A stretch of 64,000 bases of DNA from Woeseiaceae bacterium (GCA_030066735.1 JASJBB010000062.1:1-64000); one strand, 5' to 3'. Shown: positions 28,361 through 39,524, counted from the stretch's first letter. Program-made: numbers and translations. Notes: a model not told the origin generated them from the sequence alone.

Positions 28361-28807
28361 TTATGACTTCTTGCCTTTGCTCTTGGTCTTTTTGCCACTG
28401 ACGACCGGAAGACCGGCCTGGCCCCAGGCGTTCATTCCGCCCTTGAGCGAATAAGCGCTCTCGATGCCCGACTGCCGCAACATGGCGACCGCTTTGTTGG
28501 AGGTGATGCCGGCGTCGCAAACGGCGATGACCGGTTTGGCCTTGCCCAGCGTGTCTTTCTTCGCCGCAAACTCGTCAAACGGGATGTTTTTCGCGTTGAC
28601 GATGTGGCCGCGCATGAAAGACTCGGAGCTGCGCAGATCGATAACCTGCGCATCGTTGTTGATCAGCCCTACGGCGTCGGCCGGCGATACGGCGACAAGG
28701 CCCGAAGCCTTGCGGCGCAGTTCGGAAAAGATCAGCACGAAAAAGCTGATCATGAGGGCCGTCACCAGCAAGGGGTGATTGCCGGTGAACTCGAAAACTT
28801 GTTCCAT
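28361..28807 (-). CDS. Membrane-anchored rhodanese-like protein (YibN type)
   Basis: 148 residues: one transmembrane helix at about 12-29, then a single rhodanese domain with the active-site loop VCDAGITSNKA, nucleophile Cys 97, and CH2-type blocks IDLRSSESFMRGHI. The tail is Lys-rich. It probably binds persulfide sulfur at the inner membrane; the substrate is unknown. Synteny with secB and gpsA matches YibN of enterobacteria. It is divergent from envC, with 71 bases for both promoters. Confidence 0.88.
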   Translation of the reverse strand: MEQVFEFTGNHPLLVTALMISFFVLIFSELRRKASGLVAVSPADAVGLINNDAQVIDLRSSESFMRGHIVNAKNIPFDEFAAKKDTLGKAKPVIAVCDAGITSNKAVAMLRQSGIESAYSLKGGMNAWGQAGLPVVSGKKTKSKGKKS

Positions 28808-28878
28808 CGATATTTCGTGGGACGCGAGGCGCTGCGCCCGGCTTGTGGCAAAGGACGCATTATACCAAACTGCCTGTC

Positions 28879-30036
28879 ATGAAAGCGCTCCGGGCCCTCC
28901 TCTTCGTTACGCTATTGGCGACGTCCGCCCAGGCCCAGGAAACCGGCGGCGAGCTCGCCAAGATCAAGGAGCAGGAACTCGAGGAGGTGCGCGAGCGTAT
29001 CTCCGACCTCAAGCAGAGCATGGACAAGAGCGCCGCCGCGCGGGACCGATTGACCGGCGAGCTGCAGGAGGCAGAGATCGATATCGCCGAGAAGCGCGCC
29101 CGGCTGAAGGACCTCGAGCGCGAGCGCGATTTTGCAACCCGGCGCAAGGCAGAGCTGGACGCTCAGCTCGCCGACCGCGAGTCCGAACTCGACGAGGAGT
29201 CGGGGCAACTGGCGGAGCAGGTGCGTGCCGCGTACATGAGCGGCAGCCAGGAACGCATGAAGCTGCTGCTGAATCAGCGCGACCCCGCCACACTCGGCCG
29301 CCTCATGGCCTATTACGGCTATCTCAACGATTATCGCGGCGCGAACATCGAGAGCGTCACGGCGGCGATTCGTGAGCTGGCGCAGCTGCGCAGCGAGGTC
29401 GCCGCCGAGGAAGCGCGCATCGCCGAGCTGGCGCGGCAACGCTATGCCGAATTGACGCGCCTCAACGAGGCGCAGGACCGCCGCCAGCAGCTGCTGGCGG
29501 GACTGCGCGAACGGCTCGCCGACGAAGGGCGCGAAGTCGAACGGTTGGCGGCCCAGGAGAAAGACCTGACCCGTCTCATCGCCGAGTTGACGACGATCCT
29601 GTCGGATTACCCGATCAATTCGGAGGACCCGTTCCGGGAGCACAAGGGGCGGCTGACATGGCCCGTTGCCGGCACCTTGCTGCATGACTTTGGCCAGCCG
29701 CGCGCAAGCAACCAGCTCAAGTGGAATGGCGTCGTGCTGGCCGCGCCGCGAGGCCGCGAGGTGCGTAGCGTGTATCACGGCCGCGTCGCCTTTGCGGACT
29801 GGCTCGCCGGGCTCGGCCTGCTGGTCATCGTTGACCATGGCGAGGGTTACATGACCCTCTATGGCTACAACGAGACGATTCTCAAGAACGCGGGGGACTG
29901 GGTGGCGCCGGGCGACGTGATCGCAACGGTGGGCGAGAGCGGCGGCCGGAGTCAGTCGAGCCTCTACTTCGAACTCCGGCGCGGGACGCAGCCGCTGAAC
30001 CCGCGCGACTGGGTAACGCGGCGCCCCGGCCAGTAA
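28879..30036 (+). CDS. envC: EnvC-like murein hydrolase activator (degenerate M23 domain)
   Basis: 385 residues from ATG at 28879. Signal peptide to about residue 19 (SAQAQ), a long coiled coil at about 20-250 rich in Glu, Arg and Leu, then a LytM/M23 domain from about 265. The zinc ligands are lost: positions that should be HxxxD and HxH read QLKWNGVV and LYFELRR, exactly as in E. coli EnvC. It therefore should not cut murein itself but activate amidases at the septum. First gene of the envC-ctpA-yibQ group. Confidence 0.92.
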   Translation: MKALRALLFVTLLATSAQAQETGGELAKIKEQELEEVRERISDLKQSMDKSAAARDRLTGELQEAEIDIAEKRARLKDLERERDFATRRKAELDAQLADRESELDEESGQLAEQVRAAYMSGSQERMKLLLNQRDPATLGRLMAYYGYLNDYRGANIESVTAAIRELAQLRSEVAAEEARIAELARQRYAELTRLNEAQDRRQQLLAGLRERLADEGREVERLAAQEKDLTRLIAELTTILSDYPINSEDPFREHKGRLTWPVAGTLLHDFGQPRASNQLKWNGVVLAAPRGREVRSVYHGRVAFADWLAGLGLLVIVDHGEGYMTLYGYNETILKNAGDWVAPGDVIATVGESGGRSQSSLYFELRRGTQPLNPRDWVTRRPGQ

Positions 30037-30132
30037 AACGTGACACCGGCATATAGGAGCGGCTCCGGCCGTGTGCTAAGGTCAGAAATCCTGTCCAGGC
30101 GGAAAACCGTGGCACGGACGCAGGAGATTTGT

Positions 30133-31353
30133 ATGTTGTTGAAAACCAGGGCGATTCTGGTTGTAGTGGTCGGCACGGTGATGGGCGTCAGCCTGTCGGT
30201 CAGTGGCGGGCTGCTCGAGTACCGGCCGCCGGTTGACGACCACGACCGCGCCATGGAACAGGCCCGGCTGTTTGCCGAAGTCATGCAACGGGTCAAGCGG
30301 GAATATGTCGAACCGCTCGACGACGAGGAGCTGCTCGACGCGGCCATCCGCGGCATGGTCGCCGACCTGGACGCGCACTCCGAATTTCTCGACGCGAGCG
30401 AGTATCGCGACATCCGCATCAGCACGACGGGCACCTATACGGGTATCGGCGTCGAGGTCAGCGAGCAGGAAGGCGTGATCACCGTCATCACGCCGATGAT
30501 AGGATCCCCGGCCGCCCGCTCGGGCATTCGCAGCGGCGACAGGATCATCGCGGTGGATGGGGAAGGCATCGACAAGGTCAATGTCCACGACACCATGGGC
30601 CGAATGCGCGGTCGCGCCGGCTCGAAAATCACGGTCACCGTCGACCGGGAAGGCGAAGCCATTCTTCACGAGATGCGTCGCGAGGTCATTCGTGTCGCGA
30701 GCGTCAGTAGTGAACTGCTCGGGCCTGCGCAGGGTTACGTACGCGTGAGCCAGTTCAGCGAGACGACGGCGCGCGAGCTCAGCCGCGCAATCGACGATTT
30801 GCAGGACGAGAATGGCGGCATGCTGTCGGGCTTCGTGCTGGACCTGCGCAACAACCCGGGTGGCGTGCTCGACGCCGCGGTCGACGTCTCCGACCTGTTC
30901 CTCGATTCCGGGGTCATCGTATCGGCCGAGGGGCGCACGCACGACTCGCGCTTTCGCCGCTCCGCACACCGTGGCGACATTCTCGACGGCGCCGACCTGA
31001 TCGTGCTCGTTAACGAAGGTTCGGCGTCAGCGTCGGAGATCGTCGCCGGCGCGCTGCAGGATCACGGCCGGGCGACTATCGTCGGCACGCCCACCTTCGG
31101 CAAAGGGCTGGTGCAGACGGTCATGCCCCTGTCGCAGGGCCGCGCCATCAAGCTCACGACGTCTCGTTACTACACGCCGTCGGGCGACTCGATTCACGAG
31201 ACGGGCATAACGCCTGACGTGTTCGTCGAGAACACGCCCGGGTTTCCGGACCTGAGCCTCGCCGCGGCAGTCGACGCGAGCCAGGACTCACAGCTGGTCG
31301 AGGCGGTCGAGCGGCTGCAACGCCGCCGGGTGATGCACAGCAAGGCGCAATGA
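30133..31353 (+). CDS. ctpA: S41-family carboxy-terminal processing protease
   Basis: 406 residues from ATG at 30133, behind CAGGAG. An N-terminal signal or anchor helix, then an alpha-helical cap, a PDZ domain (YTGIGVEVSEQEGVITVITP to DRIIAVDG) and the peptidase core. The catalytic Ser lies in NEGSASASE (297-301) and the Lys in FGKGLVQT (about 324), 25 residues apart as the family requires. It trims C-termini of envelope proteins. It shares its last 4 bases (ATGA) with the next gene. Confidence 0.93.
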   Translation: MLLKTRAILVVVVGTVMGVSLSVSGGLLEYRPPVDDHDRAMEQARLFAEVMQRVKREYVEPLDDEELLDAAIRGMVADLDAHSEFLDASEYRDIRISTTGTYTGIGVEVSEQEGVITVITPMIGSPAARSGIRSGDRIIAVDGEGIDKVNVHDTMGRMRGRAGSKITVTVDREGEAILHEMRREVIRVASVSSELLGPAQGYVRVSQFSETTARELSRAIDDLQDENGGMLSGFVLDLRNNPGGVLDAAVDVSDLFLDSGVIVSAEGRTHDSRFRRSAHRGDILDGADLIVLVNEGSASASEIVAGALQDHGRATIVGTPTFGKGLVQTVMPLSQGRAIKLTTSRYYTPSGDSIHETGITPDVFVENTPGFPDLSLAAAVDASQDSQLVEAVERLQRRRVMHSKAQ

Positions 31354-32099
31354 ACCGGCGCCGGTTCGTGCTAACGGCAGCCGGTACGCTGCTGACCGCA
31401 AACGTTTACGCCGCTTCCCGGCCCCGCATCGCCATCATTATTGACGACCTTGGCTACCAGCTGGCCGCGGGCCGCCGCGCGCTCGCATTGCCGGGGCCCA
31501 TAGCCTTCGCCGTGTTGCCGGAAACGCCGCATGGCCGCCGGCTGGCCATGCTCGCCAACGACGCCGGACGCGAGGTGCTCCTGCACCTGCCGCTGCAGGC
31601 GGCCAATCACGAGGGACCCGCCGAGCCGGGCGGCATTACGCTGGACATGACGCGGGGCGCCTTCAGGACGACGTTTGCCGCGGCCATGGAAACGGTCCCG
31701 TTCGCGGTAGGTGTCAGCAGCCACCGCGGCAGCCTGCTGACCCGGCACCCCGGTCACATGGCGTGGCTGATGCAGGAGATTCGCGCCCGCGAGGACCTGT
31801 TCTTCATCGACAGTTTCACGACGCACGAGAGCGTTGCCCTGCAGGTGGCGCGCGAGGAAGGCGTCTGGGCGGCCAGGCGCGACGTGTTCCTCGACCACGA
31901 GCGCACGACCGATGCGGTGGCCCGGGAGTTCGAGCGGCTCAAGCACAAGGCGCGCCGCCAGGGGCACGCCGTGGCGATCGGTCACCCGTTTCCCGAGACG
32001 CTCGAGGTGCTCGAAGAGCGGCTGCCACGGCTCGGGGACCAGGGTTTCGATCTCGTCACCGTTGGCGAGTTGATTCGCGATGAACGGAACCGCATCTGA
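31350..32099 (+). CDS. yibQ: Divergent polysaccharide deacetylase-family protein (YibQ)
   Basis: 249 residues. The N-terminus NRRRFVLTAAGTLL looks like a Tat signal. The mature domain begins RPRIAIIIDDLGYQ, with the paired Asp typical of this divergent deacetylase group, and contains LLHLPLQ, HRGSLLTRH and FIDSFTT. The exact substrate is not known; partners envC and ctpA point to the cell wall. It overlaps ctpA by 4 bases and ends the operon. Confidence 0.88.
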   Translation: MNRRRFVLTAAGTLLTANVYAASRPRIAIIIDDLGYQLAAGRRALALPGPIAFAVLPETPHGRRLAMLANDAGREVLLHLPLQAANHEGPAEPGGITLDMTRGAFRTTFAAAMETVPFAVGVSSHRGSLLTRHPGHMAWLMQEIRAREDLFFIDSFTTHESVALQVAREEGVWAARRDVFLDHERTTDAVAREFERLKHKARRQGHAVAIGHPFPETLEVLEERLPRLGDQGFDLVTVGELIRDERNRI

Positions 32100-32143
32100 T
32101 CAAAGTGTTCTAAACTAACCGGGGTACAAGACAGCTGTTCTCG

Positions 32144-32959
32144 ATGAATAAAATCTTCTGCGCGATTGCGCTCGCGGCGCTCACTCCCGGTTTGTTGTTC
32201 GCCCAGGACCAGGATGCCGAGAAATCGGACGGGTCGGGCGACGTCGCCTGCACGATGCAGTGGGACCCCGTTTGCGGCAGCGACGGGCAGACCTACAGCA
32301 ACGACTGCGTGGCGCGCGTCGCGGGCGTGGATGTTGCGAGCCGCGGCATGTGTCCGACGACCGAATCCGGCTGCAGCGAGGAGTACGACCCCGTCTGCGG
32401 CATCAATGGCACGACGTATGTCAACGAATGTTTCGCGCGGTTGTCGGGTGTGCAGGTGGCGGGACTGGGCGAATGCACGGCAAATGGCTGCCCCAGCGTC
32501 GAGGATCCGGTCTGCGGCATGAACGGCCGCACCTACATCAATCGCTGTGAGGCGGACGCCGAGCGCGTTCCGGTGCAGCGCATCGGTTTGTGCGATCTCG
32601 ACAATTGCCCGAAGGTCTTCGCGCCGGTGTGTGCCGACGGAGTTACCTATGACAATGCCTGTCGCGCCGAAAAAGAAGGCGTGCTGGCCTTCACCATGGG
32701 CATCTGCAACGTGCGGTCGTGCCCGTCTATCTTCGTTCCGGTTTGCGGCGCCGACGGCACGACCTACAGCAACGCGTGCCAGGCGGAGCGCCGCGGCGTT
32801 CGCATCGACTATGCCGGCGTCTGCGACGGCCAGGGGCGGAACTGCCCGCGCGATTACGCGCCGGTCTGTGGCATCGACGGCGTCACTTACGAGAACGAGT
32901 GCCAGATAGAAAACGCCGGCGTGACCAAGGCCTACGCCGGCGCGTGCGTCGGGGACTGA
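32144..32959 (+). CDS. Secreted protein with six tandem Kazal-type inhibitor domains
   Basis: 271 residues: signal peptide to about 20 (GLLFA before QDQDAE), then six consecutive Kazal-like repeats from residue 36, each of the form Cx7C(G)xDGxTYxNxC followed by a final Cys. Each repeat has four Cys rather than six, so the disulfide joining C1 and C5 of classical Kazal domains is missing. By alignment with ovomucoid, the P1 residues (second after the first Cys) are Met, Glu, Ser, Lys, Ser, Arg. A multi-headed serine-protease inhibitor is inferred. It stands alone, with its own short upstream gap. Confidence 0.88.
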   Translation: MNKIFCAIALAALTPGLLFAQDQDAEKSDGSGDVACTMQWDPVCGSDGQTYSNDCVARVAGVDVASRGMCPTTESGCSEEYDPVCGINGTTYVNECFARLSGVQVAGLGECTANGCPSVEDPVCGMNGRTYINRCEADAERVPVQRIGLCDLDNCPKVFAPVCADGVTYDNACRAEKEGVLAFTMGICNVRSCPSIFVPVCGADGTTYSNACQAERRGVRIDYAGVCDGQGRNCPRDYAPVCGIDGVTYENECQIENAGVTKAYAGACVGD

Positions 32960-33022
32960 TTACCACGCCAGTCGCAACCAGTCGCTTCTTTGTCGAGTTC
33001 AGCGCGGCTGCATGTCTCCCGG

Positions 33023-34582
33023 CTACGTCGGCGGGTAGGTGTAGCTCGAACCGAAGCCGAGCGGCAACCCGATGAAGTAGTAGATCAGCAGGAAGATCGT
33101 CCAGGTCAGCAGGAACCACATCGAATACGGCAGCATCATCGCCGTCAGCGTGCCGATGCCGGTACTTTTCACGTAGCGCTGGCAGTAGACGACAACCAGC
33201 GGGAAATACGGCATCAGCGGCGTGATGATATTGGTGCTCGAGTCACCGACGCGATAGGCGGCCTGCGTCAGGTCGGGTGAGATACCCAACGACATCAGCA
33301 TCGGCACGAAGATCGGCGCGAGCAGCCCCCACTTGCCGCTTGCCGAGCCGACGAAGATATTGACGAAGGCCGTCAGCAGGACGATGCCGACGATTGTGAC
33401 GTAGGCGTTCGCATTCATCGCCTTGAGGAAATTCGCACCCTCGAGCGCCAGCAGGACGCCCAGGTTCGACTGCCCGAAGGCGTACACGAACTGCGCGATA
33501 AAGAACATGATGACGAGGTAGTACGCCATGCCGTGCATGGAGTGCGTCATGCCCTCGATCATGTCCTTGGAGCTCTTCATCGTGCCGGCCACGATCCCGT
33601 ACACCACGCCCGGCACCAGGAACAGCAGGAAAATCAGCGACACGATCGAGCGCATGATCGGCGCATTGAAGCTCTTCCAGTCGCCCGCCGAGTCGCGCCA
33701 CGCGCTGCTCTCGGGGATGACGCTGGCGATGAGCGCAACGATGCCCACCACCATGACGACCAGCGCCCAGCGCAGGCCCTTGCGCTCGTTGTCCTGCAGG
33801 TCGTGCATCTCCGGCAGGTCTTCGGCGTCGCCGTCGATCTCGGTCTTCGAAATACGCGGCTCGACGATCTTGTCGGTGATGTACCAGCCGAGACTGATGA
33901 TCAGCAACGACGAGGCCGTCGTGAAGAAGTAGTTGTTGAGCGGGTTGATTTCGATCGTCGGGTCGAGAATCTGGGCGCCCGCCTGCGTGAGGCCCTGCAA
34001 CAGCGGGTCGAGCGAGCTTGGCACGAAGTTCGCCGAAAAGCCGCCCGACACGCCCGCGAACGCGGCCGCGATGCCCGCGAGCGGGTGCCGCCCGGCCGCA
34101 TAGAAGATGACGCCGCCGAGCGGAATCACCAGGACGTAGCCGGCGTCCACGGCCGAGTGCGAGACGATGCCGACCAGGATCACCATTGGCGTCAACAGCG
34201 ATGGCGGCGTCACGTTCAGCAGCGAACGAATGGCCGAGTTTATGAACCCGGTGTGCTCCGCAACGCCGATGCCCAGCATTGCCACGAGCACGACGCCCAC
34301 CGGGTGGAAGTGCGAGAAGTTGGTGACCATGACCGACAGGAACTCGGTCAGCGCCGACGCCGTCAGCAGGTTGTTGATGACCAGCGGCTCGCTCGTCCGC
34401 GGGTCGATGACGCTGAACGAGATGTAGGACAGCAGCCACGACAGCACCCAGACGATGAACAGCAGCGCGATGAACAACACCGCCGGGTCGGGCAGTGCGT
34501 TGCCGACGCGCTCGACCGTGCCGAGAAAGCCGCCGTTGTTCGTGCTTTTTTTCGCGACCTGTTCTTGTTTTTCTTCCGACAT
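33023..34582 (-). CDS. AbgT-family transporter
   Basis: 519 residues with about 11-13 membrane helices. AbgT proteins take up p-aminobenzoyl-glutamate or, in some members, export sulfonamides. Diagnostic regions are SHSAVDAGYVLVIPLGGVIF, GVSGGFSANF, and the helix-break motif VGSASGKWGLLAPIFVPML near the C-terminal half, followed by YRVGDSSTNIITPLMPYFPL. A soluble loop (about 240-275) is Asp/Glu-rich. It lies 11 bases downstream of the M2 peptidase gene and is presumably co-transcribed with it. Confidence 0.93.
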   Translation of the reverse strand: MSEEKQEQVAKKSTNNGGFLGTVERVGNALPDPAVLFIALLFIVWVLSWLLSYISFSVIDPRTSEPLVINNLLTASALTEFLSVMVTNFSHFHPVGVVLVAMLGIGVAEHTGFINSAIRSLLNVTPPSLLTPMVILVGIVSHSAVDAGYVLVIPLGGVIFYAAGRHPLAGIAAAFAGVSGGFSANFVPSSLDPLLQGLTQAGAQILDPTIEINPLNNYFFTTASSLLIISLGWYITDKIVEPRISKTEIDGDAEDLPEMHDLQDNERKGLRWALVVMVVGIVALIASVIPESSAWRDSAGDWKSFNAPIMRSIVSLIFLLFLVPGVVYGIVAGTMKSSKDMIEGMTHSMHGMAYYLVIMFFIAQFVYAFGQSNLGVLLALEGANFLKAMNANAYVTIVGIVLLTAFVNIFVGSASGKWGLLAPIFVPMLMSLGISPDLTQAAYRVGDSSTNIITPLMPYFPLVVVYCQRYVKSTGIGTLTAMMLPYSMWFLLTWTIFLLIYYFIGLPLGFGSSYTYPPT

Positions 34583-34593
34583 GTGAGTTCCCC

Positions 34594-36411
34594 TTACCAG
34601 CCGCAGGTGCGGCCCGCGTTCTGTTCCTTCAGGTAGGCCATTAGCGGCGCGAAGTAATCGATGATGGCCGACGCGTCCATCTCGCGCGTACCGGTCAGCT
34701 TCTCGAGCGTGTCCTGCCAGGGCTCACTCTGGCCGGTCTCGAGCATCGCGTAGAATCTTGCGCCAGCGTCCTCGTTGCCGAATATCGAGCAGGCGTGCAG
34801 TTCACCTTCGTGGCCTGCGAGTTCGCACAGCGAACGATGGAACTGAAACTGCAGGATGCGCGCGAGAAAGTAGCGCGTGTACGAGACGTTACCTGGCACG
34901 TGGTACTTGGCGCCCGGATCGAAATCTGCTTCGGTACGATCGACGGCCGGCGCGATGCCCTGGTAACGCGTGCGCATCTCCCACCAGCTCTTGTTGTAGT
35001 CCTCGGGCGCCACCTCGCCGGCGAATACGGCCCAGCGCCACTCGTCGATCAGCTTGCCGAACGGCAGGAACGCGATCGAGTCGAGGGCCATCTGCATCTG
35101 CCGGTTGATCACCGCCTGGTCGTTCTGCCCGGCCTCGCCGATCAGCCCGATCTCGGCGAGATAGCCGGGCGTCATCGACAGCACGACGGTGTCGCCGATG
35201 GCCTCGTGGAAACCGCCATGCGCCCCGCCCTGGAACAGCGGCGGCTGGTCCTTGTAGGCGCCCTGGTAATAGTTGTGCCCGAGCTCGTGATAAATCACGC
35301 GCAGCTCGTCATAGGTCTGGTTGATGCACATCTTGATACGCAGGTCGTTGCCGCCGTCCAGGCCCCACGCGCTGGCATGGCACACGACCTCGCGATCTTG
35401 CGGCTTGCTGAACTGGGAGCGCTCCCAGAAGGTGTCGGGCAGCCGCGGCATGCCGAGCGAAACATAGAAGCTCTCCGCCGACCGAACCATCTCCTGCGGC
35501 GAGTAGTTCTTGGTCCTGAGCGTGCTGTCGACGTCGAGGTCGGAGACGCCCGGGTAGGGTTCGAGCAGGTCGTAAAGCGAGGCCCATTCCTGCGCCCACA
35601 TGTTGCCGAGGATATGTGCCGGTATCGGGCCGTCCTGTGGCACCTTGTCGGTACCGTAAATCTCGCCGAGCTGTCCGCGCACGTGGCAATGCAGCTCGTC
35701 ATAGAGCGGCTTGACCTGGTCCCAAAGGCGGTTGGTTTCCGTCCGGAACTCGGCGGGACTCATGTCGAAGCCGGCGCGCCACATCTCGCCGAGATTGTCA
35801 TAACCGAGCGTTGCGGCGCCCTCGTTGGCAAGCTCGACGTAGCGCTCGAACTTGTCACGCATCGGCACGGAAATCTCGCGCCAGCCCGTCCAGAGCTCGA
35901 GCAGCGAATCGTAGTCGCGCACGTCGCGCATCATCTGCTCAAGCTCGGGTCCGGAAATACAATCATTGTCGCTACGGCAGTACTTGCCCGCACCGTAGAT
36001 GCCGGTCATTTCGGTCGCAATCTGGGTCAGTTCGCGGCGTTTGGCGGCGTCTTTCGGCGCAGGCAGCGACGTGCCGAGTTTGAGCAAGTCGATGGCGCGA
36101 CGCGTCTCGGGCGCCAGGTCCATGTCGTCATAGGCTAGCGCCTGCTCGACCGTCTCGCCGTGCCACTTGGCGTAGCGCTCGTTCGCCAGCGAACTGAGGA
36201 TGGCGGTGTCCCCGATGATGTAGGTCGCGCGGACCCAGCCGGCGGCGCCACGCTCACGATTGAGCTCCTTGAGCTCTTCATTGACCCGGGCAACAAATGC
36301 TTCCGGCGACTCGGCCGGCGCCGCCTCGACGGCCGGCGATTCCTCGGGCGCCTGTTCCGAACAGGCGACGATAAACATCAATGCAAAGCATCCGATAAGC
36401 AGTTTCTTCAT
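34594..36411 (-). CDS. M2-family (ACE-like) peptidyl-dipeptidase, lipoprotein
   Basis: 605 residues. The signal peptide ends with the lipobox MFIVACS. The gluzincin site HELGH is at 375-379 and the downstream Glu ligand is in GGFHEAIGD, the arrangement of angiotensin-converting-enzyme homologues. It should remove C-terminal dipeptides outside the cytoplasm. It is flanked by a POT dipeptide symporter upstream and an AbgT transporter downstream on the same strand, suggesting cleavage followed by uptake. Confidence 0.93.
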   Translation of the reverse strand: MKKLLIGCFALMFIVACSEQAPEESPAVEAAPAESPEAFVARVNEELKELNRERGAAGWVRATYIIGDTAILSSLANERYAKWHGETVEQALAYDDMDLAPETRRAIDLLKLGTSLPAPKDAAKRRELTQIATEMTGIYGAGKYCRSDNDCISGPELEQMMRDVRDYDSLLELWTGWREISVPMRDKFERYVELANEGAATLGYDNLGEMWRAGFDMSPAEFRTETNRLWDQVKPLYDELHCHVRGQLGEIYGTDKVPQDGPIPAHILGNMWAQEWASLYDLLEPYPGVSDLDVDSTLRTKNYSPQEMVRSAESFYVSLGMPRLPDTFWERSQFSKPQDREVVCHASAWGLDGGNDLRIKMCINQTYDELRVIYHELGHNYYQGAYKDQPPLFQGGAHGGFHEAIGDTVVLSMTPGYLAEIGLIGEAGQNDQAVINRQMQMALDSIAFLPFGKLIDEWRWAVFAGEVAPEDYNKSWWEMRTRYQGIAPAVDRTEADFDPGAKYHVPGNVSYTRYFLARILQFQFHRSLCELAGHEGELHACSIFGNEDAGARFYAMLETGQSEPWQDTLEKLTGTREMDASAIIDYFAPLMAYLKEQNAGRTCGW

Positions 36412-36434
36412 GGTCTCAATCAGTCTTCAGAGTA

Positions 36435-37961
<1,527 letters not shown>

Positions 37962-38076
37962 TATTGTTTCCCCCGGCTGGCGGCTGAAACCGCTCTTTCC
38001 TCTCAGGATGGGCTAGGCATTAAACACCATTTCACGTGTAACTGGCTACTTGACAGTTGCCCTTCCCGGCGTGCTT

Positions 38077-38844
38077 TTACGAGCTTTCTGTCGAGACCGC
38101 TTCAGCCTCTTCGGGTTTCCCCTGGAACAGGCGGGACATGAGGATCCCGAGCTCGTAAAGCAGGTACACCGGCACGGCGAGCAGGGTCTGGCTGATGACG
38201 TCGGGCGGCGTGAGCAGCATGCCCACTACGAACGCGCCGAGAAAGACATACGGGCGGGCCTTGCCGAGCTTCTCGACGCTGGTTATGCCGGTCGAAACCA
38301 GCAGCACGGTCGCAATGGGCGTTTCGAAGGCCAGGCCGAAAACCAGCACCACCATCATGACGAAACTGACGTATTGCGTCATGTCGGGCTGGTAGTTGAC
38401 GGAGTCGGGCGTGAAGGTCGACACGAACGCGAAGATCAGCGGGAACAGCACGAAATAAGCAAACGCCATGCCCACATAGAACAGGACGATGCTCGTCCCG
38501 AGCATCGGGAACGCGAAGCGCTTTTCCTTCCTGTACAGCCCGGGCGCCACGAACGCCCACAGCTGGTAGAGAATCACGGGCATCGAGATGAAGATCGCGA
38601 TGTAAAAACTCAGCGCGATGGTCGCGGTCAGCGGCGACACGGGGCTAAGGGCGATCAGCTCGCCATTGGGCACGACACTGATGAGCGGCGCCGCGACGAA
38701 ATTGAATATCTCGCGCGCGAACGGCAACAGGCCCAGGAACACGACAAACACCGCTGCAAGCATCTTGAACAGCCGGCTGCGCAGTTCGACGAGATGCGAC
38801 AGCAGCGTTCCCTCGGCGAGCTTCTCCTGTTGCTCGTCAGCCAT
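38077..38844 (-). CDS. tatC: Twin-arginine translocase subunit TatC
   Basis: Polytopic receptor that recognises the twin-arginine signal. 255 residues with six helices. Motifs include LLSHLVELRSRLFK at the N-terminus, PVILYQLWAFVAPGLYRKEK near 95 and FGLAFETPIATVLL near 165. Its ATG overlaps the tatB stop by one base. At least two neighbours (the TRAP receptor and yibQ) have Tat-like signals. Confidence 0.97.
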   Translation of the reverse strand: MADEQQEKLAEGTLLSHLVELRSRLFKMLAAVFVVFLGLLPFAREIFNFVAAPLISVVPNGELIALSPVSPLTATIALSFYIAIFISMPVILYQLWAFVAPGLYRKEKRFAFPMLGTSIVLFYVGMAFAYFVLFPLIFAFVSTFTPDSVNYQPDMTQYVSFVMMVVLVFGLAFETPIATVLLVSTGITSVEKLGKARPYVFLGAFVVGMLLTPPDVISQTLLAVPVYLLYELGILMSRLFQGKPEEAEAVSTESS

Positions 38845-39179
38845 CAGGATTTCGCCGGGTCTTCTTCGACGGGTTTGGGTGGCGGGGCGACGTCGCTTTC
38901 TTCCTCGCCATCGTGCAGCGGGGAGTAGGTGTCGTCGTCACGCGGGGTCATCATCTGGCTGGGGTCGAGCTGGTTCTTGAGCTCTTTGGGGTCGAACCCG
39001 AGGTTCTTCTCCGTGTCCAGCTCCTCTTCGAGCTGGCGCTTCATCGAGCGCGTCATCTGCCGGGCCTTGCCGACCCAGCTGCCGATCTGGCTGGCCACGC
39101 GCGGCAGCCGCTCGGGCCCGAGGATCAGGAGCCCGATCAGGCACAGCAACAGGAATTCGGATCCGCCCATTCCGGACAT
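38844..39179 (-). CDS. tatB: Sec-independent protein translocase TatB
   Basis: 111 residues: a short N-terminal membrane helix (FLLLCLIGLLILGPERLPRV) with the LGPERLP hinge that marks TatB, then a charged amphipathic helix and an acidic, Pro-rich tail (APPPKPVEEDP). It forms the signal-recognition complex with TatC. It follows tatA by 15 bases and overlaps tatC by one base. Confidence 0.95.
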   Translation of the reverse strand: MSGMGGSEFLLLCLIGLLILGPERLPRVASQIGSWVGKARQMTRSMKRQLEEELDTEKNLGFDPKELKNQLDPSQMMTPRDDDTYSPLHDGEEESDVAPPPKPVEEDPAKS

Positions 39180-39194
39180 GGTCAGCCCCGGCTG

Positions 39195-39428
39195 TTAAGC
39201 GTCTTTCTTCTCGGTGGGTTCTTCGACGGGGGTGTTTTCGAAGTTGGCGTCCTTCGACTCGTCGCTGATCTGTTCAGTCGTCTGCTCGGCCTCGTTCATT
39301 GCGGAACGAAATCCCTTCACGGCGCCGCCAAGGTCAGAGCCCAGGTTGCGCAGCTTCTTGGTGCCGAAAATGGCCAGCACAATGACCAGGATGATCAATA
39401 GCTGCCACGGACCAATGTTGGAAAACAT
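39195..39428 (-). CDS. tatA: Sec-independent protein translocase TatA
   Basis: 77 residues from ATG at 39426-39428 ([17 protein letters not shown]), with the [20 protein letters not shown] hinge and amphipathic helix of TatA. The longer upstream frame has no membrane logic. It forms the pore or membrane-thinning assembly of the Tat system. First gene of tatABC. Confidence 0.95.
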   Translation of the reverse strand: MFSNIGPWQLLIILVIVLAIFGTKKLRNLGSDLGGAVKGFRSAMNEAEQTTEQISDESKDANFENTPVEEPTEKKDA

Positions 39429-39524
39429 CTCTTTCTCCCGGGGCCAGGCCCCAATTCCTCTCTGTACGTCATGATAACGCCAAAGGCGGCACAATACCGT
39501 GCCGGTGTCACACCCCGCGGGCCC

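Noticed and set aside
38028-38043. Possible third parS site (CATTTCACGTGTAACT)
   Set aside because: Only 12 of 16 positions match and it is 34 kb from oriC.
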